Shown in pieces: positions 1-11,942 of a stretch of 64,000 nucleotides of DNA (the stretch's first letter is position 1; every line of letters begins with the position of its first letter). A program made the position numbers and the translations under genes. Below the pieces are notes generated by a model. The model was given only the letters and a program-made list of their open reading frames with translations, was not told the origin of the DNA and did not search any database. This stretch comes from Kryptolebias marmoratus (taxonomy: Eukaryota; Chordata; Actinopteri; Cyprinodontiformes; Rivulidae): NCBI RefSeq assembly GCF_001649575.2, contig NC_051433.1:6573883-6637882 (forward strand). The letters run 5' to 3'.

Positions 1-3000
1 ATGTGCCAAGCTCAAACACAAGGTCAGAGTAATCCACCACAATAGTATGTGTGGTGCAAGGAGATAAAAAAAATAGCTTTTCAGAAGATTAGATGCCTTC
101 TTAGATGTTGTTTTTTTATTTTAGCTGATTAATCACCAATTGAGAATTTCAGCTAGAATTAATTAGTGTTTTCTTAACAACATTGTTTACCTCAAGCACC
201 CAAAGAAAGCCTTTGAACACTTCAGGGGTCAACTCAGTTTAAGCCTTTTTTCCCCAGACTCCCTGTAGAGCTATTAATATTTCCATATTAGGACTTGGGA
301 AAGGGAAAAACTCGAGTATAGTATACAACAGCATGTATTTGTAAAGTGCTTTCAAATTCCTAACATTCCTAACACCCTGAAACAACTTTTTATCTTTATT
401 TTTAGATTGTTATATCTAAATTTCCTTTTTGTCCTCACCAGTATCTTCAGTGTTTTGTTTTTATATTAGCTGATGCAATAGACAAACACCTGCTATTCAG
501 TGTTCTGGTTTTGTGTTTTTCAGCATCAGCAGTGTAGAGAATGAAAGATTTGCAAAAACAGACACTAAAACATTTTCACTTCCTGAATACATATAAATTC
601 CCCCCCAAATATTAAAACTTCAAATACTGTATGTCATTATTTTTGAGCCATGTTCATGCCTTGCTCACAACTGGATACCCAGTTATGAACTTTTCTGTGG
701 TTATGAGCAGTCAGTATCTTACCTGCAGCAGATAGCAGTCAGCGCAGCTCATTTTCGAGAATCAGGAAGAAATTCCCATCAAGGAGTCAGGCTAACAGCT
801 AGTCAGACTCTCAAATACATCATAGCAATTAGTCTAAACATAAATTTAAAAAAACCTGCACACCTCTGCCAGTTTTGTTTTGTTGCTTTTTCTTTTCTGT
901 TGGATGGTTATTTACATAGATGTTTGTTGTTGGTTCACAGTCTATTGCAATAATGTTCCACATTTTAGGTGTGATGCAAAACAGAAAATGGTAGAAACCC
1001 AGGCAGAAAATGTATATTTTGGAAAACTGATAAAAAAAACAATGGTGTTAGCTTAGTCTGCAATAATTATTTATTTATTTTTACACAGCATTAGACTTGG
1101 CATCAGATAGTTACCACGACTGGGTACTAAACACAGTTTGCCTTGCAATATGTTGTTTCAAGATTTCCAAAATCCACTTTTTGGAATCCTGCCTGACAAA
1201 CTATTGACAACTTGTTTCTGATTCTTCATACTGAGATCATTCAGACTGCTGTCTCTTCCAAGTTATTGACTGTGACAACAACTCCATAAAACCCTACTAC
1301 AAAACATCTGAACTATCCCTTTAACAGAGCACGTGCAACCCACATTGAGTAGCTATTCTCAGCTGAAGACTACCTTTAGCTGAAGACTACTTTGTTTCTG
1401 CATGCACAGCCACTTTTTGCTGCCATTTTTGCAAAAAATTTGAGAAGGACTTGACGGCTCCTGTCAGGTTGAACAATATCCCCCCAGCATGCTTTTCACT
1501 TGTTTCTTCAAATGTATCCTTTCAGCAAAATCTCTGCAGTCCCTCTGAGGAAATAATGGTGCTTTCTGTCATGTAGCTGCTCAGAGGAGGTACAGAATCT
1601 GCCTGTTTCATCAGCATAATCACTCAAAGCGCCAGCTCTCAACTGACTCAGGGACAGTGACGTCACCCTTTCTCTCAGCACATCCCAGGATATCTGGTTG
1701 TCTGTGTCTACGTGTCAGACCTGCCGGTGCCTTGGGAGTTGATTGTTCTAATCCTATTGTGTACAGTCAAGAACCAGAGAACTTTCTGCATTTGAAGAGG
1801 GAGGTGGTTAATCAGGGGTTTATGTGCACTAATCAGGGTTCAGGGTACAGCATCCTGCATCCATGGATAAAAAACAAAAAAGGTTTGCGCAAGGAAGTGC
1901 TTAATTTAAAATATTATACTGGCAACATTCACCAACTTGCAACACTTTATCTAAACGTTTCAGCACTCTTCAATACACAAATAGTGGCATAATCAATGAT
2001 AACAAGACGTATAGCAGAGATTTCAGTCTTTTGTCTGAACGTACCTGTTCACACCTGGCCGATCATTGCCTCATCTGATGTGAAACCACCTGGTTCAGAA
2101 AGCAACAGTGATGGTTCCCAGTATGAGGTTGGGGTTAGATGCAGTTTCACTATACCTACTGTATTTTAATTTAGGTAGATGACAGCAATGGACTGATGAC
2201 TTACTGGAATGGTCACTTTAGTTCCAAATCATTTCTGTTTATGTGACAAGCAGTGACAAATGCAGTTTTTCAGTGATTATATTTGTCAAGTCATAACACT
2301 TTCCTTCAACTTGCAGAACATGCTCTGACACCCAGTGCCAGAGCTTTAGGAACCAATGCTACAAAAGACCTTATTCATTGTCAGAGGGATTAAAATCGAT
2401 TAGTTCAGCTTTGTGAAACCCTTTTCCTATGCAGAATAATAAGCTGCAGTAAGACTACTATATGTTCTCAATCAAACAAGGACTTTTGTCAGTACACCAC
2501 CAGATTCCTTTGTTTATTACCAAGACTGGCACGATTGACCTCATGAATGTAACAGTATAGCTATTTCCACACGTGCACTATAGTGTGAGCCACGTTCTAG
2601 AGATGTTCTGGAGATGAGAGTTGTTATTTATTTTAGAAACTAGAGCTATAACAAAGGATTAAATAAACCTTGCACCATTCTTAGATTGCTCTGTACTGAA
2701 TGTACAGTATGTGCACCCCCCCAAAAGAACTCACGGGTGAAAAGTCAGTGGCCAGGAAAAGAAAGTGAAGCAAATCCTGGTTTGGTGAACTGAGAGTGTT
2801 TTAATGCAGGTCAGGAGCAGGGCACTGTGTCAAAGAAGCCAATTGGCTCGCACGTACAAGGTGCAGGGACATAAACCTCACACCTGGTGCAGTGTGTATG
2901 AAGGCTTCGCTGCACCACCCTCCACCCAATGGCACAGACTCTGTTTTCCTTTTTTCCTTTCACAACAGATTTTTTTTTCTTTCTGCATCCCATTTTCTGT

Positions 3001-3868
3001 GGGACAAGGCCAAGCAATAGAGTCACAGAGATAGTGACTTTCAAAGTGACTAAAGATTTGCCCAGCCCTGCCTCTGACAGCGATGCATAATTTACTCAGG
3101 AAAGCAGCACAGGGGATATTAATCAATAGAATGGCTCACTAAAGGAAATAATGCATTTATTAGATGCTTGAAGCTTAAGGCTACACACTGCATGCATACA
3201 GTGCAACAGTTTCCTTTTGCATATGTGGTTTAATCTTTTCTCAGGGTTTCTAAACACAAAATATTAATAAAAATATCAGACATAAAAAATCAACTGTTCC
3301 ACTGCTGGTGCTTCAGTATCTTTAGATAAAACAGGAAAAATACTTATTGCTCTATAGTTGAATCCTTTGTCAAATTTACCTGATTTACAGACTGAAGCTG
3401 TAATTTCTTCTTTACGTTTTCAAAAAATTGAGCACTTTAAAAATAGTTAATTTAACCTGTGGGTTATTGATTTCATCAGACTGTTATTTAGCTTTTCATG
3501 AATTTAAGATCAAACAGAAACACATCTTTAGCATTTGTTTAATTGATTGACTGCATGTCCAGTTTTACCTTGGTCAATCTTAGTGATAGTAAAGGGACTT
3601 GTTCCGTCACTTATCAGTATGTCTATCAGCTCTATAGATTGTCTGTGTGTAAAGAAAAGAAAAGCTTGAAAAATGTTAACTTAAAATATGTCATAATGAG
3701 GGTCTGGAAATATTAGATTAGATAAAAATACATAGAAACTGAATATGTCTTGGTGTTTGTTCTAAACCTTTAAAATCAAAAGCATAAAATTAAAACATGG
3801 CGTCCAAAAATTTAAAGAAATGTCTCAAATTATCTTCTGTAAGGATTACAACAACTACATTACTTAGT
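1..3868. other. Noncoding, no gene recognised
   Basis: AT-rich sequence with many stops in all frames. The open frames here (for example 1657-1992 and 2804-3034) show no family motif or splice structure. The only small structure noted is a two-copy direct repeat of AGCTGAAGACTAC near 1360-1393. Confidence 0.6.
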
Positions 3869-4280
3869 TATCGGCCACTGCCGAGGTAATGTTTTTATTT
3901 GTGCCCTTGTTTGTGTGTGTTTGTTTGTCTGAAGTGTTAGCAAAATATCTTGTGAATCAGTAGACACATTTTAATGAAACTCAGAAAGTATTCATCATCT
4001 TAAACCTATTACTTTTTGGAGTCCACCACAGCCAAGCAACCTCAGCAAACACGAAAAGTAGTTATAAGTCAAACAATGTTAAAGATATTGGGCTAAAATT
4101 GGTGTGTTAATACCCGAAAGTCATCTCCAACACATATTATAGGTGCCAACACATCCTGCGAGCTCTTAGAATATTCCATGAGATCTTGCAAAGAGTTATT
4201 TACAAGGTTGGACCAAGATAGCTATAACTCCATTCCTTCCCAACATTGAAATATAAAACTCTGGCATAAATGCTAGGTCT
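3869..4280 (+). repeat. Dispersed ~300-bp-unit repeat, copy A
   Basis: Begins with the family end motif TCGGCCACTGCC, followed by TAATGTTTTTAT. It continues through the shared landmarks GTTAGCAAAATATC, GAAACTCAGAAAGTA, TTTTGGAGTC, a degenerate TGG-CC block, AGATATTGGGCTAAAATT and AACACATATTAT, to AAAACTCTGGCAT. Those landmarks recur in order in the other copies listed here. Confidence 0.7.
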
Positions 4281-7200
4281 TTTATTTATATTAGAAATAC
4301 ATGTTTATTTTCATGTCATGGTTGAATCTTTCTGATTTGTACTGTTTCTGTGGATGACATAAAGCTATAAAGATAAATGTGTACATTTAGTGACAAAGCA
4401 ACACATGTCAGAGGCATGGAATTTGTTTCTGAGAGCAAGTATTTCTTTAATTACATCAACTTTGGTAGCAAATTGTTTTCTTGTGCAATGTTGCACGTCA
4501 AATCACTTCAGTGTTACCTCACAGAAATACGTCTATTTTGCTCAGTCATACATAACAATGGGTGCCTCAAAGTGTCTGAAGTAACTTTGTCTTTGATAAA
4601 TACCAAAGTCACATGAGCTTTGTTTTCATCTTTTGTTTGTTTGCAAGCCTGTCCTCTCCATTAAACACACACAAACATGCACACGTGAAGTGTTTTCTCC
4701 TACATAAAAAACTTCAAGCACTTCTTTGTACTGAAAAAATATCCGGGTATACAATACCTCCTGGCATAAAAGCGTCAGTTTTGGGTCACAATGTTGAACA
4801 GAGGGCGTGTGCCTGACATCGCGTGAACCCACGTTCTTCTTTGTTTCTTTGTTCTGGACCAGTCTCTACTCCATGGATGATGGAACAATCGTACATTCTT
4901 ATTTATTTAAGATTTATTAAAACATCCAGTGCCTTTAGGTTCTTGGAGAATTCAGAGAAAGTCACAACACCAGGGTTGAAGTCAGCCTGCTGCTGTTGTG
5001 CCTTTGGGCCTCCAAGCGAGGTATTAGCAGAGCCGTAACAGTCGACGTGTGAAAAGGTAAGCCGGCTTTGCAGCTTAAGGATGTGATGCAGTGATGACAT
5101 CTGGTCTCTGTGGCCAAACTGGCCACAAGATTTAAAAGCCTGAACAATAATAAACAGATTCATTACCAAAGAGAAGATCAATAATGATGCATAGCAACTT
5201 TGCATCTAGTTTAAGAATTTGGTTAATAGAAGGATTGTGGGACAGATCAATTAATGGTTCATGAACGATCAGAGACAGCTGAAACATGACTGGTCTTTGC
5301 AGCCATTTCTACTGAAAGTGCCTAAATAATCCCATCACTATTGCTTTTGGTTTCTGTAATTGTCAGGATTATGTGGACCCTTAAAGAAAAACCACATGAA
5401 TTTATGTTTCTTCACATGTGATCATGTGGAAAATTTTGCGACCTCATGGGTTCACATGGACATGTTGAAAATGTTCCAAAATAGCACAGGAACCACAAAA
5501 CATGAGTTTCACACATTAACTATCACCGACTGGCAAAGGTTAAAGGTTACATCAAAGAACTTGAACAAACTTTTTGTATAGTTGCTGAAAGAAATAAAAT
5601 ATTTGTTGTGAAACAGTGTTTCAGTGTAAGATATTATTTGTATCTGTGTAACTTGTTATGACTTTTATAGAGTAATCAGACTGAAGGGGAATCTAAAAGC
5701 ATTTGAGAAGGTCTGTTTCACTGCAAGACATGTCATTTATACATTTAACCATCTAGTTTTTAAGGCCTAATCCTAACCAAAAAGTGAATCAATATAAGAA
5801 AATACAATGAAACTTGAAATATAAAATGCTTTTTTGAATGAGCATTTTTTTTAAGACTTAAAAGTAAAAACAGGACGTAGAGTCTCTAAGCTGGCAGTAA
5901 ATTGAAGTTTATTTAATTCATTAGAAGCATAAAATAAAGAAGTTTTACCAGCATATTGGAAGGGGGCCTCTGTCATATAGGGTTGTCTTTGTATTTTTAT
6001 ATATATAGACACACAAGACATTAGTGACGATACATGCCTTTAACATCTACCAATCACAGTAATTTCTGTTGTTAAAGAAATAAAGCCAAACTGCGTTGGA
6101 CAGTATTGGGTCTTGTATCCATGCCGCTGTTAAAATATTCTATAAAACATATGGTATAAAACAATGAAATGTTTGTTCTTTGTGACACACAACAGAGAGA
6201 CATGTTTGAAATTTTTTGGAGGGTTAAGTGCAAACATAAAAGTGACGACTGAAGTTAGAGCCTACTAAAGGCAACAACAAAGAACATATATTTGTTTGTT
6301 TATTGCCTTATCTTTCATGTGTTCTATTGTTATAAAATCTTTAATGTGCTCTTTTTATGATCAAGTATGATCTATGAAGGATTTCCTGGAGCCCTAGTGA
6401 CCTAAAATGAGGACACTGGGCTCCAGGAAGAGCCCCACTGAGATTTATCAAATTATAAGATAAAAGACACAATAAAACCATAATCTGACTTAACACACAA
6501 CCCATAAAATATCTTTACCGTGTTTATAAGAAAGAAAAGGGGAAAAGGTATGTTTAACATAGTTTTATTTAATGTTTTTTGTGTGCAGCATGATGGAGGT
6601 TTTACACACATCAAACACTCAGCGGAGTCGGTCCCTGTGTAAACAGATAAAGTGCCTATGGTGGGGCATGTTCCGTCACTGCAGGGGTCACATTGTTTGT
6701 CATCGCCACAATTTAGGAAGTGATGCGAGGACCCCAACAACAGATGGCTCATCGTGCAGCGTGAGCAAATTGTGGAGGGCAAGAAAGGCCCCTTTGAGTT
6801 GTTTCCTGCTCTTTCATGCTGCAGTTTAAATTATTGGGATGTGTCTTTGAACAACAACAATAACTTTTTCAGCCTGTGACATGAAACGCCCGAAAGCAAT
6901 AGCATGAAACCTGAGAAATAATAACGCATTCTTTTTCTCACAATGGAACATGCTAACTGAGAGTCAATAAAATGAAATGCTGCTTATTTCTATTTATTCA
7001 AGAATTTTGAAGCAACAGGTCTTCCTTATCTACCAGCACCAGTCATGCTTAACAATAAATACTTTGCATCTGAACTGATAAATCAAAGCCTGAATATGCT
7101 GTTAAAACAGTACTATAAAACTCTACAGCCCCTGCAGCATACAGTTTCAAGTAATTTCCCTGGAACCAGCATTCAGTCTGTCCACACAAAGGTAAATACC

Positions 7201-8716
7201 AAGGTAGAACGTATTTACACATGTTTACATTGTCTTTAAAGGTATCAGATGCATTTTGCACAAAGTCTATAGGGTGTGATTATAATTCTAAACCTTGTAT
7301 CTCCTTGATTTGGAGCCATTTTGTGTTGCAAACACAATTTTCTTCTGCTGACCCCCGTTGTGCTGCACAAAGGTGGCGGTGGTGATTAACGTGTCTGAGA
7401 TGTTATTGGAGCACATTGTGCGGAGGGGGTGGAGGCTCGAGAGCTGTAGAGTCAGATGAAAAGCAGGCAGGCAGTAACAGGAGAGCTGTTCTGCTACTTT
7501 GTCCAACAGCACGGAGAGCTGACCTTGAGGGGAATGGGGGAAATTGACAGGGGGGAGTGCAGTAACAAGGGGTAGCTATATATCAGGAAGGCAATTTGGA
7601 ATGGTTTATCCGATGAGGGTCAATTCCTGCTGCAGCGCCATAGATCAGAGTTTTCCAGCTTGAGTGTGCCGTCATGCGGAGAGGTGAGGCTAGATCCATT
7701 TTTGAATGACTGAGCAGCCGATAAAGCCCCCACAAATCATTTACACAAAAACATACAACAGTGAGGTAATCAAGAAGACTTGTGATCCAGGAAAACGTGC
7801 ATCAGCAGATTTATCTACATCTTTCTGTGTCCTTGCCACTTTGGCTCTGGTCCCAATCAAATCTACTTTAAGAGGCAATTTTATAATGTTCCCTTCAATT
7901 ACTTTACATATAAAAGACATGGAAGAGGTGATTCCCTGGAGGATCCAGGCATTAATGGCATTATTATTACCAGCAGTAAAAATAAATATCCTCATTTGTG
8001 ACCAAAGCATATTCGTTCAATATATAGAGAAGACATAAAAGCTCTGTACTAAATCTGTCACAGTGGCACGTGCCGTGGTTCAATGCCAAGAGCGTAGTGG
8101 TAATTTTACACATGCCTTTACTGAGAGTCTGACCTTATCTATTACTGCTTCTATTTTGAATCATTCTCTGCACCTCTGGGCCTGACCAGATGGCAGGTCT
8201 ACTGTGTGATAAAATTTGAGAGACAAGAGCACTATTACACCACAAGACTTTTTGGCTCACACCCCAGTGCCAGTGGAGCTCGGAATGAGCTCATAACTCC
8301 AGTACAACATTTAAATTCCCTTTGATTATTTTACTCTGCAGCTTGACCAACAAACGCGGCCCACTTTAGATGTTTTGCAGTTATCACAGAAAGGCAGAGC
8401 GATAGTAAAGCAGGGATGATACGGTTGTAGGATGTCACCACGCAAATGCTTTTAAACTAAACGGATTGTGTAGAAGAAAAAAATATTCCAAATAGATTTT
8501 TATTTATTTTTACTTTAAGAGACTCTTAAACATAGCAATGCATTCACTGAGAACTTTATGGGGGAGAAAATTATTAATTTATCATTTTTATCTTTCACAT
8601 ACAGAAAGTGCAATAAAATCTGTAATAAATGTAATGTTAGCCTTCTTAGTTATTATATTTTTTTCAGTTTTTTATGTTACATTCACTGTATATTAATTTT
8701 AGTTTATTTCCAATTT
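4281..8716. other. Noncoding, no gene recognised
   Basis: Mostly AT-rich intergenic sequence. The part at 7330-7690 is richer in GC and low in repeats (see the separate candidate element). Open frames of 60-110 codons here (for example 6453-6782 and 7706-8038) have no recognisable domain. Confidence 0.55.
7330..7690. promoter_or_regulatory. Candidate conserved noncoding element
   Basis: A GC-richer, non-repetitive stretch within AT-rich surroundings, including GGTGGCGGTGGTGATTAACG and CTGCTGCAGCGCCATAGATC. No protein or RNA gene is apparent. Conservation is only suspected from composition. Confidence 0.2.
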
Positions 8717-9480
8717 ATTATCGCCCACTGCCAACAGGCAATGGAAGATGATAGTGTATTTTCATTCATTCATTCATTCATTCATTCATTCATTCATGTG
8801 CTATAGGTTTGTGCGTGGGGTGAGGGGGGTTGCATGCATGTGTGTGTGTTCATGTCCGCTAATAAAATATTTTGTAAACTCTGGACAAATTTGAATGAAA
8901 TTGCAGAAAGTATTTATTAGATGTATGACTAATTAACTTTTTGGAGTAAACCTGATTCAAGATGGCCGCCACACCCAACCTGCCATAAAAAGTACAACAG
9001 TGGCTACAACACAGTTTTAAGGATACTGTCCTAAACCTCGGTTTTGGAATAGCTAGCACGGATCCCTGATATGTATTCTGGGCTCTAACAGATTGCACAG
9101 GATATTTGTTTAAAATGTTGCCATTAATTATTTGGAGTCAACTCTGTCTGTTTGTTATCATTGGATGGAGTTTAATAAATTTTCCAGGAAGTAATTATTG
9201 GATGACAATCTGCAACTGATTAACTTTTGACACTTACCCAATTCAAGATGGCTACCAAAACCAACTAATCTTAGAAAAATGGCTATAATTCAGTTAATTT
9301 TACAGAAATTGTGCTCATGTTTGATGTGGAAGTAGCTGAGAGTCATTCACCACACATACTCTGAGGGGACATTTTACAATATTTTGCATGACATTTTTAA
9401 GGTTTGACCTAAACGACTTTAAATTCGTCATTTCTCAACATAAAATGAGCTTAATCTAAAACTCCGTGAACACCTAAACA
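8717..9480 (+). repeat. Dispersed ~300-bp-unit repeat, copy B (two units)
   Basis: Starts with TCGCCCACTGCC, holds an ATTC microsatellite near its start, then two units. The landmark ATTCAAGATGG occurs at 8955 and again at 9241, a spacing of 286 bases. It ends with CATAAAATGAGCTTAATCTAAAACTCC, the same terminal zone as copies A and H. Confidence 0.75.
8759..8796. repeat. (ATTC)n microsatellite
   Basis: About nine uninterrupted TTCA/ATTC units, inside copy B of the dispersed repeat just after its end motif. Confidence 0.95.
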
Positions 9481-10559
9481 ATCTCCTGGAAACATATATT
9501 CTGATGTTGATCTTGAAAATGTGCACATTCTCACAGTAATGCTCAGACTGCAATTGTTGTTTAGATGAGGCTGCAGAAAACATTGAATTTGCTATAGTTT
9601 CCATGCCAGGTCACTAGCTGGCGCTGTGGTTTTTGTATTTTAATGACACGCCCATATGCACAGACACTTCAGTCTCAAGCATGAAAAAAAAAAAGAGTTG
9701 CCGGCCCATTCAGTATTTGTAGAATGTGAGAGATGTGACTCTGCTGTGCCAAGAGATGGTGTAGCATCAGAATGCTATTTAGTCATTATTGAAATGTCAT
9801 CATTGAGTGGGAGATTGGGTCAATAACTCGTTTATTGTTGTCATGTGTTGGTTTAACTCTCTATGAGGCTGTTTGCAATGCTGTGGCTGATTCACAAGCT
9901 TTTATCCTGGCTTTAGTAAATCCAATTATCCATGAATCTATAATTATATAGCTTTGCCAGGACTATGTATTTGTAGTGTGGGAAACAACCAACGAAACTT
10001 AAATTGAAGGTAGAAATAGCCAGAAAATCATATTTATTACCATGGAAATGATGGGACAACATTTATGCAATGTGGTTCAAGTTACAGTTCTGTGCTGGTA
10101 GCCTACAGGATTCTCACTGTATGCAATCATAAAGCAGATATACTACACAGTTGACAATGAATTTTTGCGTCTTATCTGTGCTCTGCTCATTTTCCGCTTG
10201 AGAAAGTTGGGGAAATTGACTTAGAAACGCTCCATGCAAAGTAGCTCCACTTTCCCCTCAAATGGTTAGACACAGAACATCAGCGTGCAGCTCAGGTATA
10301 TGCATCATTTTCAGCAACGCAAGAGACCACAAGCATCAATGCAGAAAAAAAAAGCATCAGCATTCAGATCTCATTAAAGTTTTGAAGCAAATGGAAGAAA
10401 ATCTTTCCAATTGAGAAAAACAACAAAAACTCTTGACTTGAAAAATAGGATTATTTGGTGAAAGGATTATTGGAACCTTTTCTCCCACTTGTAATTTGAG
10501 CTCTTGTGGTTTAAAAATTGATCTTCATTCATGAGCACATTCTTGTCTTTTAATCAAAA
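9481..10559. other. Noncoding, no gene recognised
   Basis: No credible coding, RNA or mobile-element structure seen. Confidence 0.5.
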
Positions 10560-10974
10560 CCTTTAGTTTTTACACCTATGGGCATTGTTTTATGAAATTT
10601 ACCTTCTCCTTTTGTCTTCTTTAATAAAACACTGTTGTGTGGAACAAAACATCCATAACCAGATAAATAGCATTGTCTGAGAAAATGCTTTGTGAATGCT
10701 GAGTGGTTTTGGCCTTTTATTGTGGCCAGCCTGAGGTACACCTGTGCAATAATCATGCTGTCTAATCAGCATCTTGATATGCCACACCTGTGAGGTGGAT
10801 GGATTATCTCAGCAAAGGAGAAGTGCTCACTGACACAGATTTACGCAAATTTGTGAACAATATGTGAGAAAAAAAGGCCAATTGTGTACATAGAAAAAGT
10901 CTTAGGCCTTTGAGTTCAGCTCATGAAAAATGGGACCAAAAACAAAAGTATTGCACTTATATTTTTGTTCAGTG
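10560..10974 (-). mobile_element. DNA-transposon remnant with CACTGAACAAAAATAT terminus
   Basis: The right edge, read on the minus strand, starts CACTGAACAAAAATATAAG at 10974. The following sequence (TTTTTCATGAGCTGAACTC, CCACCTCACAGGTGTGGC, ATCAAGATGCTGATTAGACA) is recognised from memory as a terminus common in teleost genomes. The opposite terminus is not visible, so the copy is truncated or rearranged and the left limit is approximate. No transposase frame is present. The two small minus-strand frames at 10550-10787 are shadows of the repeat. Confidence 0.65.
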
Positions 10975-11846
10975 TGTGAATGGCTAAAATAACATGAAAT
11001 ATATAGAAGTAGCTAGACTGCCAGAGAATGTACAGAAATCATCACACACTGATGATTTTGTTATAAAAAAATAGTAAATTGAAGGTAAAACACAGAGTAA
11101 AGAAAGTTCTTAGAAAGCACAGCAGCTTGTTTCCACAACAGGTACGAACATTATTTTAATTTTGCTTTCCAAAAGTTTTCCTTATTACTTATTCTGCCTT
11201 GCCACCAAAAGCTTTGCCATTAAAGATATGCAGCCACGAATTGTCTCAAAAGCGCCTAATGAATAATTAATCAGTGCTACTGCAGTTAGAGTGTAATTTA
11301 CCTCCCCAATTCAGCGCGATTTTAATAGAGGCCTGTGCTGGCTGGCCAGTCAAGTTGGAATCCATGCAATATTCATCAGAGAAAGGATGTATGGGAGCAC
11401 AGCTCATAGCCCAAGGATTTATCTGGAAAAAAAATACAACAATGACATCAACAAATCTCTTGTGAAACCCTGGCATGCTTTACAGTTTCTCCAGTCTGTG
11501 TATTGCGGATTTGTGGCAACCTTTCTGCAAAAGGCCAAAAGGCTTGAGAAGAGCTCCTCTCATGCTTTGTAATGCCACAATAGCCTCCAGGGAATAAGGC
11601 AGCAGAATGGTGGTACAAAGCAGAGAACCAGTGAACATACCCTCTGCTGTCCTGCATGAGCAATAAATACTTTTTGGAAATGTTTTGACAGCAGTATTGT
11701 CCATTTCTAGGTTATTAGTTTTCTCCATCCCATAGAACTAAGTTTCCAATGCCATGGTTCTTTATTATAATAACACTACAATGCCAAAAGATGGTTTTCA
11801 ACATTTTGTTTTGTTTATTTTGCAGTCAATAATTCTAGTGCATAGA
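10975..11846. promoter_or_regulatory. Noncoding; candidate conserved element at about 11215-11480
   Basis: The stretch around 11215-11480 is non-repetitive and contains homeodomain-like AT cores (GCCTAATGAATAATTAATCA at 11254-11273) followed by a balanced-composition segment. The overlapping open frames on both strands lack domain features, as expected for a long stop-poor noncoding element. Conservation is untested. Confidence 0.25.
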
Positions 11847-11942
11847 GTATGTGTTGGGAATGAGTCTCAGCTACGTCCACACCAAAACTGAGCTCAATAT
11901 CTGTAAAGGTATAGCCATTTTGTGTTTGCTAATGTTGCTTGT
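11847..11942 (-). repeat. Dispersed ~300-bp-unit repeat, fragment E
   Basis: Minus-orientation fragment with the landmarks TGAGTCTCAGCTAC, GAGCTCAATATCTGTAAA and TATAGCCATTTTGTGTTTGC in the same order as the larger minus copies. Confidence 0.65.
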
